Assembly: GCF_030270585.1 (NCBI RefSeq)
Contig: NZ_BSYI01000024.1
Location: 1-64,000 of the forward strand
From: Paralimibaculum aggregatum
GTDB lineage: Bacteria > Pseudomonadota > Alphaproteobacteria > Rhodobacterales > Rhodobacteraceae
Length of the DNA stretch: 64,000 bases
Direction: 5' to 3'
Part shown: positions 58,334 through 64,000 of the stretch, one piece after another
Numbering within the stretch: the stretch's first letter is position 1
How the letters are laid out: every line of letters begins with the position of its first letter
Program-made: the position numbers and the translations under genes
The notes under the pieces: model-generated
Told to the model about the DNA's origin: nothing
Database searches by the model: none
Seen by the model: the letters and a program-made list of their open reading frames with translations, nothing else

Positions 58334-60052
58334 TCACCCTCCGCTGGCGGGCGCGAGCGCGGCCCGATCGGTGGTGGGGCCGCCCTCGACGATCACCTTG
58401 CGGAACATGCCGCTCTCGGCGTGGTAGGAGAGGTGGCAGTGGAAGGCCCACTGGCCCGGCGCATCGACCTCGGTTTCGGTGTAGACCACCGTGCCGGGCG
58501 CGATGCTGACCGTGTGCTTGATCGGATCGCGCTCGCCGGTGCCGTTGTCGATGATGGTCCACATGCCGTGCAGATGCATCGGATGGGTCATCATCGTCTC
58601 GTTGACGAACTTGAACCGCACGCGCTCGCCGTATTGCAGCCGGATCGGCTCGGCATCGGCATACTTCACGCCGTTGATCGACCAGATGTAGCGCTCCATG
58701 TTGCCGGTGAGCCGAAGCTCGATCTCGCGGGTCGCCTCGCGATCCGGGTAGAGCGGGTCGGCCGCCTTCAGGTCCTTGTAGGACAGGAACCTGCCATGCT
58801 TCATGGCGGGCTCCGGCGTGACCCCGCTGCCCGCGGCATAGAACGGGTCCTCGCCCGGCCCGCCCATGATCGAGCCATCGGGCATCCGGTGCGCACCCGG
58901 CGGCAGGTCCGCGTCCTTCATCATGGCGCCATGCCCGGAGGCGGCATCCCCCTCCATCATCATCGCGCCGTGGTCCATGCCGGCCATTGCCGGGTCGAGC
59001 GCCATGTCGGCCATCGTGAGGAGCGGTGGCGCGCGCAGCTCCCACACCTCTGCCTCCATGCCCGCGCGCGGCGCCAGCGTGCCGCGGGCGAAGGCGGTGC
59101 GCCCCATGCTCTCGGCGAAGATGGTGAACGCCCTGTCCTCGCGCGGGCGGACGATCACGTCATAGGTCTCCGCCACCGCGATCCGCAGCTCGTCGACCGG
59201 CACCGGCAGCACGTCGTTGCCGTCGGCCTGCACCACGGTCATCTTCAGGCCCGGAATGCGGATGTCGAAGAAGGTCATTGCCGAGGAGTTGATGAAGCGC
59301 AGGCGGATGCGCTCGCCGGGCTCGAAGAGGCCGGTCCAGTTCTGCTCCGGCCCCTTGCCGTTGATCAGCGGGGTGAAGCCCTGGAGGTCCTCGATATCCG
59401 TGGGCATCATGCGCATCCCGCCCCAGTCCGCGCGATCGGACAGGGCCGCGCCAAGCCCCTTCTCGGAGGCGTCCCCGATGAGATCCAGCAGGGTGCGCTG
59501 CTGGCGGTTGTAATAGTCCGGCATCATCTTGAGGTTGCGCATGATCCGGTCGCCCCGGTGCGGGTGGGCGTCGGTCAGCTGGACGACATAGTCGCGGTCG
59601 TAGCGGTATTTCTCCCGGGCCTTCGGCTCGAGGATCAGCGCGCCAAAGGCGCCGTCCGGCTCCTGGAAGCCGGAATGGCTGTGGAACCAGTAGGTGCCGC
59701 CCTGGACGATCGGGAAGCGGTAGGTGAAGGTCTCGCCCGGCCGGATCCCGGGATAGGAAATCTTCGGCACGCCGTCCTGCCGGTAGGGCAGGATCAGCCC
59801 GTGCCAGTGGACCGAGGTATCGACGTCGAGATTGTTGGTCACGTTGATCGTGACCTCCTCGCCTTCGGCGAAGCGCAGGACCGGCGGGGTCGAGGCGCCG
59901 TTGTAGCCGATCCCGGTCCTGGTGAAGTCTCCGGTGTCGATCGTGACGTAATCGACCGTCAGATCATATGTGCCGGCGGCGGCTGCGCTCGATATCGCAA
60001 GGCCGAGACCGGCGGCGAGCAGTGCTGCCCGCGCAGGCGTTCCATAGGACAT
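58334..60052 (-). CDS. copA: Copper resistance multicopper oxidase CopA
   Basis: A periplasmic multicopper oxidase of 572 residues that oxidises Cu(I). Signal peptide 1-26 of Sec type (no twin arginine in the chosen start). Copper ligands: H82-W-H84 and the FHSHSG pair for the trinuclear site, HPMHLHG, and the type 1 site HCHLSYHAESGM at 538-549 with axial Met. A Met/His-rich insert at about 345-385 (AMAGMDHGAMMMEGD, ASGHGAMMKD) likely binds copper. ATG 60052 is preferred because AGGGA lies 8 bases upstream; in-frame ATGs exist 9 and 18 bases earlier. Coupled to copB by a 4-base gap. Confidence 0.94.
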   Translation of the reverse strand: MSYGTPARAALLAAGLGLAISSAAAAGTYDLTVDYVTIDTGDFTRTGIGYNGASTPPVLRFAEGEEVTINVTNNLDVDTSVHWHGLILPYRQDGVPKISYPGIRPGETFTYRFPIVQGGTYWFHSHSGFQEPDGAFGALILEPKAREKYRYDRDYVVQLTDAHPHRGDRIMRNLKMMPDYYNRQQRTLLDLIGDASEKGLGAALSDRADWGGMRMMPTDIEDLQGFTPLINGKGPEQNWTGLFEPGERIRLRFINSSAMTFFDIRIPGLKMTVVQADGNDVLPVPVDELRIAVAETYDVIVRPREDRAFTIFAESMGRTAFARGTLAPRAGMEAEVWELRAPPLLTMADMALDPAMAGMDHGAMMMEGDAASGHGAMMKDADLPPGAHRMPDGSIMGGPGEDPFYAAGSGVTPEPAMKHGRFLSYKDLKAADPLYPDREATREIELRLTGNMERYIWSINGVKYADAEPIRLQYGERVRFKFVNETMMTHPMHLHGMWTIIDNGTGERDPIKHTVSIAPGTVVYTETEVDAPGQWAFHCHLSYHAESGMFRKVIVEGGPTTDRAALAPASGG

Positions 60053-60111
60053 TGCTGTCATCCCTGACATTTCGGGGAATGGGCGCCGGGGCAGGCCCGG
60101 CGCGCGCGGCC

Positions 60112-60645
60112 TCAATGCGAGAGCGTGATCTCGCCCGCCATGCCGGCATCGTAGTGGCCGGGCACGTTGCAGGCGAACTCGAGCTCCGCATGCTCGGGGA
60201 AGGTCCAGATGATCTCGCCGGTCCCGCCCGGTTCGAGCAGCACCGAGTTGGGCGCATCATGCATGCCGTGACCCATGCTGGCCTGCATCTGCTTCGCCAT
60301 GTCCCGGTTGATCCGGTCGGGTTCGAGAACCCCGTGATCCACCATCATCTGCATCTCGGGCGCATGGGCGACATGCGCCTCCGGCGTGCCGATGTTGAAT
60401 TCGTGGACCAGCGCGCCCTTGTTGGTGATCACGAACCTGACCGTCTCGCCCTCCTTGAGGGTGATCGCCTCGGGCTCGTAGTAGTTGTCGTACATCGTGA
60501 CGGCGATGGTGCGCGTCACCTGCGACGCCTTGCCGGGCTTGCCGGCGCCGCCTCCCTGGCCGTGTTCTCCGACGGCGGCGGCGGGCAGCGTCGTGGCAAG
60601 AAGCGCGGCCGCAGCCAGCGCCGGGATGGTCTTGAGAAGGAACAT
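60112..60645 (-). CDS. Cupredoxin-domain copper protein (CopI-like)
   Basis: A 177-residue exported blue-copper-type protein. Signal peptide 1-24 (ending LPAAAV). The cupredoxin fold carries type 1 ligands: His in ALVHEFNIG and C, H, M in CNVPGHYDAGM near the C-terminus. A middle insertion (about 90-135) is rich in Met and His (APEMQMMVDHG, KQMQASMGHGMHD), suggesting extra Cu(I) sites. Resembles CopI of copper-tolerant bacteria, known to help copper resistance. Start at 60645 follows the family alignment. 59 bases upstream of copA. Confidence 0.88.
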   Translation of the reverse strand: MFLLKTIPALAAAALLATTLPAAAVGEHGQGGGAGKPGKASQVTRTIAVTMYDNYYEPEAITLKEGETVRFVITNKGALVHEFNIGTPEAHVAHAPEMQMMVDHGVLEPDRINRDMAKQMQASMGHGMHDAPNSVLLEPGGTGEIIWTFPEHAELEFACNVPGHYDAGMAGEITLSH

Positions 60646-60721
60646 TCTCGTCTCCGAAGTCTGAACATGTCCGAATGCGCGGAGCGGCACCGGGCCGCCC
60701 GCAGGCTGGATCGGCGATGTT

Positions 60722-61072
60722 TCAGCGTCGGGGAGGCGGGGGATCCATGGCTCCGGGCAGGCCGCGGAGGAACCTGCCGGGATCGGCCAGCGGTTTCGCC
60801 GGGCCGAGCGAGAGACCGCAGTCGGTCACCGAGGCCGGGCCGGGCAGGCCGGTTGCCGCGCAATGGCCGATGGCATCGTCGCAACAGGCCTGAACGGGCG
60901 GCGCCTCGTCGGCCCGGTCGCCGCAGCCCTGGCCGGTGCAATGCATCCCGTGGACGGGATCGGCGCCCTGCGCAATCGGCTTGCCGGTCGTGCCGTGCTG
61001 CATGCCCGCCATCGCAGGCGGTGGCAGGAGCAGGGCGAACGCCATGAGGATGCTGACGATCAGTCTGTGCAT
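60722..61072 (-). CDS. Small Cys/His-rich exported protein, putative metal binder
   Basis: A 116-residue secreted protein with signal peptide 1-22 (MHRLIVSILMAFALLLPP, cleavage near AMA). The mature part has six Cys and several His/Met: MQHGTTG, HGMHCTGQGC, VQACCDDAIGHC and VTDCGLS, a likely metal-binding array. I recognise no named family, although copper operons often contain such small proteins. ATG 61072 chosen over an upstream TTG. Placed between the cytochrome c and cupredoxin genes. Confidence 0.65.
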   Translation of the reverse strand: MHRLIVSILMAFALLLPPPAMAGMQHGTTGKPIAQGADPVHGMHCTGQGCGDRADEAPPVQACCDDAIGHCAATGLPGPASVTDCGLSLGPAKPLADPGRFLRGLPGAMDPPPPRR

Positions 61073-61121
61073 GTCTCTCAACTGGCCCTTCCAGCAGGGG
61101 GAGGGTCAAGGCGAAACCGCA

Positions 61122-61583
61122 TCAGTCGATCCCGTTGGCGCGCTGCAGTTCGCGGACATAGGCAATGATCGACGCCGCTTCCGCATCCGACACGCCCGCG
61201 ATGGCCGGCATGTCTCCGAAGCGCCAGTGATGCGCGCGCACACCCTGTCTGATCGCGCGCAGGAAGGCGAAGTCGGCATGGTGCCCCGGCTCGTAGATGA
61301 CGTGAACCAGCGGCGGGCCGGCGCCATCGACACCGGCGGCGTGCTGTCCGTGGCATGCTGCGCAGGCGCGGCCGAAGGCGGTCTCGCCGGCGCGGGCATC
61401 CGCCGAGAGCGCGGGAACGACGGTTTCGGGTGGCGGCGCCTCGCCGGAAGTCCGGGCGGTATCCGCCCGGTCCATCCGCTGGTGATGCATCCCGCCCGGC
61501 CAGTGCCGGTGCATGCCGGTCGACCAGCCGAGCAGGATCAGCACGCCGATCGCAAGTCCTCCATAGAGCAGCCATCGTGCCAT
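61122..61583 (-). CDS. Membrane-anchored c-type cytochrome
   Basis: A 153-residue monohaem cytochrome c. N-terminal anchor helix (about 4-22), a His/Met-rich linker (GMHRHWPGGMHHQRM, 23-37) and a class I cytochrome domain with haem motif C74-AA-C77-H78 and axial Met in GDMPAIAG. It should carry electrons on the periplasmic face, perhaps from copper oxidation. 43 bases after the glutaredoxin-fusion gene and 49 before the Cys/His-rich gene. Confidence 0.92.
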   Translation of the reverse strand: MARWLLYGGLAIGVLILLGWSTGMHRHWPGGMHHQRMDRADTARTSGEAPPPETVVPALSADARAGETAFGRACAACHGQHAAGVDGAGPPLVHVIYEPGHHADFAFLRAIRQGVRAHHWRFGDMPAIAGVSDAEAASIIAYVRELQRANGID

Positions 61584-61626
61584 GCGTGCCTCCGTTCCCT
61601 GTATCCCGGCGAACCGCGCCGCTCGC

Positions 61627-62376
61627 CTATTTCGCCAGCATCCAGCCTGCCATTGCGATCATCATCAGGTTCTCGGTGAGCGAGAGCGCGCCGAGCGGCA
61701 CGTTGCTGTCACCGCCCACGCAGGCGCATTTCAGCGCGCGCCGGTCGATATAGACCGCCTTGATGACCGAGACGGCGCCGATGGTGCCGATGAAGAGCGC
61801 CACGGGCACGGAGAGCCATGCCATCGCACCCGCCGCCATCAGCACGCCGGCGCCGGCCTCGGCAAAGGGGTAGACATAGCCGTATTGCACATAGCGCCGC
61901 GCAAGCAGGTCATAGGTCAGGAACATCGTCGCGAACTTCTCGACGTTCTGCAGCTTGAGCATGGCGAGGATACACATGCTGAAGGCGATGAACCACTCGC
62001 CGGCACGCATGGTCAGCACATCGCCGAAGGCGGCCCAGCTCGCGGCGAATGCCATCGCCCCGGCAGTCGCGAAGACCGCGAGCACCGGCTGGTAGCTGGT
62101 CGCCCCCGGCTCCTGCACCGGCTTGCCGAGATGCCGGCGCAGATCCTCATAGCCGCCGATCCGCTGTCCGCCGATGAAGACCTGGGGCGTGGTGCTCACA
62201 CCATGTTCCAGCTTGAACGCGTCGATCTCCGCGCGCGAGCGCAGCAGGCGGTCGTCGACCTCGAAGCCCTCGCGCTCGAGCAGCGCCTTGGTCTTCAGGC
62301 CGTAGGGGCAGAAGTGCTCGTCCGTCACCATGCGGTGCAGCCGGGCCTGCTTTCGAATCTGACTCTGAATGTTCAT
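61627..62376 (-). CDS. Glutaredoxin-like + MauE/DoxX-type membrane fusion protein
   Basis: A 249-residue fusion. The N-terminal part (about 15-90) is glutaredoxin-like with a monothiol motif C23-P-Y-G and the cis-Pro region STTPQVFIGGQRIGG. Residues about 105-245 form a four-helix MauE/methylamine-utilisation-type module, with a CxC pair late in the sequence (LKCACVGG). This pairs a thiol carrier with a membrane redox module, perhaps for reducing or maturing exported metal proteins. ATG 62376 is taken; an in-frame ATG at 62397 (after GAGGGAG) would add seven residues. First gene behind the CueR-type promoter. Confidence 0.85.
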   Translation of the reverse strand: MNIQSQIRKQARLHRMVTDEHFCPYGLKTKALLEREGFEVDDRLLRSRAEIDAFKLEHGVSTTPQVFIGGQRIGGYEDLRRHLGKPVQEPGATSYQPVLAVFATAGAMAFAASWAAFGDVLTMRAGEWFIAFSMCILAMLKLQNVEKFATMFLTYDLLARRYVQYGYVYPFAEAGAGVLMAAGAMAWLSVPVALFIGTIGAVSVIKAVYIDRRALKCACVGGDSNVPLGALSLTENLMMIAMAGWMLAK

Positions 62377-62414
62377 CGCATGTTTTCCGATGGCCATTGA
62401 CTCCCTCGAAATCC

Positions 62415-62445
62415 GAGATACGGTCTCCAGCAACTGGAAAGTCAA
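62415..62445 (-). promoter_or_regulatory. CueR/MerR-type promoter and operator
   Basis: On the minus strand, -35 TTGACT (62440-62445) and -10 TATCTC (62415-62420) are 19 bp apart, the overlong spacing typical of MerR-family control. The spacer contains the dyad TCCAG-TTG-CTGGA (62426-62438), matching the CueR operator core CCAGTTGCTGG-type. CueR should bend this DNA and activate the leftward copper operon in Cu(I), and autoregulate its own divergent gene. Confidence 0.88.
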
Positions 62446-62456
62446 TGGGGGTTTCC

Positions 62457-62858
62457 ATGAATATCGGCGACGCTGCCAGGGCATCCGGCCTGCCTGTCAA
62501 GACCGTGCGCTACTATGCCGATATCGGCCTCGTGCGCCCCAATGGCCGTTCCGAGAGCGGCTATCGCAACTATGGCAGGGCGGAGGTCAGCAAGCTGGTG
62601 TTTGCCCGGCGTGCCCGCTCCTTCGGGTTCTCGGTGGAGCAGACCCGCGAGCTGCTCGGGCTCTACGAGGACCGGAGCCGATCCTCGGCCGACGTCAAGC
62701 GGATCGCCCGGGAGCGGCTGTCGGAGCTGGAAGCGAAGATGCAGGAGCTGCAGGCCCTGCACGACGAGCTGGCCCATCTGGTCGATGCCTGCCGGGGCGA
62801 CCACCGGCCCGACTGCCCGATCATCGACGGCTTCGCCGGCGGAGACGTGTCGCGATGA
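62457..62858 (+). CDS. cueR: Copper-responsive MerR-family regulator CueR (HmrR)
   Basis: A 133-residue Cu(I)-sensing activator. The N-terminal winged helix (MNIGDAARASGLPVKTVRYY) is followed by the dimerisation helix (about 78-110) and the metal loop with C112 and C120 (ACRGDHRPDC), at exactly the CueR positions, then PIIDGFAGG. ATG 62457 is chosen as the family start; a longer reading is not conserved. The gene overlaps the next ATG by 4 bases and is divergent from the copper operon it should control. Confidence 0.95.
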   Translation: MNIGDAARASGLPVKTVRYYADIGLVRPNGRSESGYRNYGRAEVSKLVFARRARSFGFSVEQTRELLGLYEDRSRSSADVKRIARERLSELEAKMQELQALHDELAHLVDACRGDHRPDCPIIDGFAGGDVSR

Positions 62859-64000
62859 GCCTGACCCGCCGCCACTTCCTCGTTTCGGCCGCTGCAACCG
62901 GGCTCGCTCCTGCCGCGGCGCACGGGGCCGGCCCGGTGGCCCTCACGGCAGCGGAGGGCGTTGCCAGGCTGACGCCCGAGCCCTACGGGCCGACGAGGGT
63001 CTGGGCCTATGACGGCACCGCTCCCGGCCCGGTGATCCGCCTGCGCCGGGGCGGCCGGGTCACGCGCCGGCTGATCAACGCCCTGCCGCAGCCGACGACG
63101 GTTCACTGGCACGGCATCCGGATCGCCAACGCGATGGACGGCGTGCCGGGCGTCACGCAGGAGGCGGTCTCCCCCGAGGCCGATTTCCTCTACGACTTCG
63201 ACGCGAACGACGCCGGGACCTACTGGTACCACCCGCATGTCCGCTCCTGGGAGCAGGTCGACCGCGGTCTCTCCGGCGCGCTGATCGTCGAGGAGGAGGC
63301 CCCGCCGGAGGTCGATCGCGACGAGGTTTTGCTGCTCGACGACTGGCGCCTCGACGAGCAGGCGCAGATCCATGACAGCTTCGATTCGATGCACGACCGG
63401 TCCCATGCCGGGCGGATCGGCAACCATGTCACGGTGAACGGCAATCCGGCGCACGGGCTCACGGTCCGGCGCCATCACCGTCTCCGGCTGCGGCTCGTCA
63501 ATGCCGCCAATGCCCGGATCTTCGATATCGGCCTGAAGGGGCTGGCGGGCTGGGTTGCGGCGCTCGACGGCCAGCCGCTCGCGGTGCCGGAGCCGATGAC
63601 GCGCCTCAGCCTCGCCCCCGCGCAGCGGGCCGACCTGGTGCTCGATGTCACGGAAGACGAGGCGGACGAGGCCTTCCTGATCTCGCACGAGCGGGGCGGC
63701 GATTTCGCGCTGACCACGCTCCGGATCGACGGCGCGGCAAGGCCGGCGCGGCTGGCCGAGATGCGGCCGCTGCCGCCGAACGACCTGCCTCCCATCGCCG
63801 GGCTGGACGGCGCGGCGACCGCGACGCTCACCATGGAAGGCGGCGCGATGGGGGGGATGCGGGCGGCCGTTCTCGACGGTGTCGAGACGGATATCCGCGA
63901 ACTCGTCCGGTCCGGCCGCGCCTGGGCGCTGAATGGCGTCGCGGGCGTGCCCGAGGCGCCCCTCCTCACCGCGCGGCTCGGCCAGACGGTGCGCATTGCG
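62855..64000 (+). CDS. Tat-exported multicopper oxidase (partial, continues past the window)
   Basis: The first 382 codons of a second multicopper oxidase, of the CueO/CumA type. A twin-arginine signal (LTRRHFLVSAAATG, 3-16) shows export in folded form. Trinuclear-site pairs are visible: H84-W-H86 in TTVHWHG and YWYHPHVRSW. The second cupredoxin domain follows (about 165-300). The third domain with the type 1 copper site is beyond the end, so its completeness cannot be judged. Starts with an ATGA overlap with cueR, so it should be expressed with the copper regulator. Confidence 0.9.
   Translation, partial: MSLTRRHFLVSAAATGLAPAAAHGAGPVALTAAEGVARLTPEPYGPTRVWAYDGTAPGPVIRLRRGGRVTRRLINALPQPTTVHWHGIRIANAMDGVPGVTQEAVSPEADFLYDFDANDAGTYWYHPHVRSWEQVDRGLSGALIVEEEAPPEVDRDEVLLLDDWRLDEQAQIHDSFDSMHDRSHAGRIGNHVTVNGNPAHGLTVRRHHRLRLRLVNAANARIFDIGLKGLAGWVAALDGQPLAVPEPMTRLSLAPAQRADLVLDVTEDEADEAFLISHERGGDFALTTLRIDGAARPARLAEMRPLPPNDLPPIAGLDGAATATLTMEGGAMGGMRAAVLDGVETDIRELVRSGRAWALNGVAGVPEAPLLTARLGQTVRIA

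Overview
The window is chromosomal DNA of a very GC-rich (strong GC bias at third codon positions) alphaproteobacterium, most likely a member of the Rhodobacteraceae/Paracoccaceae. Evidence: a GapR (DUF2312) protein, a trgB-cysK pair as known from Rhodobacter tellurite loci, a ChrR-type cupin protein with a TGATCC-type promoter, a DddL-type DMSP lyase, DUF1285 and DUF6134 proteins, and a CueR/HmrR copper regulator. Genes are densely packed, with many 1-4 nt gaps or ATGA overlaps, and convergent units are separated by perfect GC-rich hairpins. I saw no rRNA, CRISPR array, transposase or phage gene. One tRNA gene, tRNA-Arg(CCG), is present.

Layout. 0.3-8.2 kb: gapR, a sigma54-type response regulator (-), an OmpA-like lipoprotein, a pepF/methyltransferase/SGNH-hydrolase operon, a CBS protein (-) and pheS. 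8.2-11.7 kb: a QxW-type secreted protein, an orphan TadE protein, and a leftward operon chrR-like/DUF6134/SDR behind a sigmaE-like promoter. 11.9-18.5 kb: trgB, cysK, a large MscS channel, an unknown secreted protein and AlaX. 18.5-22.7 kb: a secreted caspase-like protein (-), then dddL-tauE-sseA-GNAT, a sulfur-flavoured run. 22.7-30.1 kb: a SAM methyltransferase and a radical SAM/SPASM protein, then several proteins of unknown function (DUF937, a lipoprotein, DUF3137), an EamA exporter, a zinc-motif protein and a LysR regulator. 30.2-34.4 kb: truB-membrane protein-rpsO-pnp (-). 34.4-41.9 kb: MoxR ATPase/DUF58/DUF4159/large membrane protein operon (-), with an unexplained open frame in its gap. 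41.9-51 kb: DUF1285, a DUF4261-like protein, and a Yej-type peptide ABC transporter operon that carries a cation diffusion facilitator gene between its two permease genes. 51-57 kb: a polar amino-acid ABC transporter (-), a small unknown protein and pyrG (-).

57.2-64 kb: immediately downstream of tRNA-Arg(CCG) comes a copper-tolerance block. A leftward operon encodes a glutaredoxin/MauE-like membrane protein, a c-type cytochrome, a Cys/His-rich secreted protein, a cupredoxin, the multicopper oxidase CopA and the outer-membrane protein CopB. It is divergent from cueR, which overlaps by 4 nt a second, Tat-exported multicopper oxidase that runs off the window. The shared intergenic region holds a textbook CueR-type promoter (19-bp spacer with a central dyad). 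The tRNA position suggests an island boundary, but no integrase is visible.

Points of most interest: the ChrR-like protein has lost every zinc ligand of its anti-sigma domain while keeping its cupin ligands, and has no sigma gene beside it; dddL is coupled to a TauE/SafE exporter and an SseA sulfurtransferase; two hairpins bury Shine-Dalgarno sequences within 3 kb; and a metal exporter gene sits inside a peptide-uptake operon.
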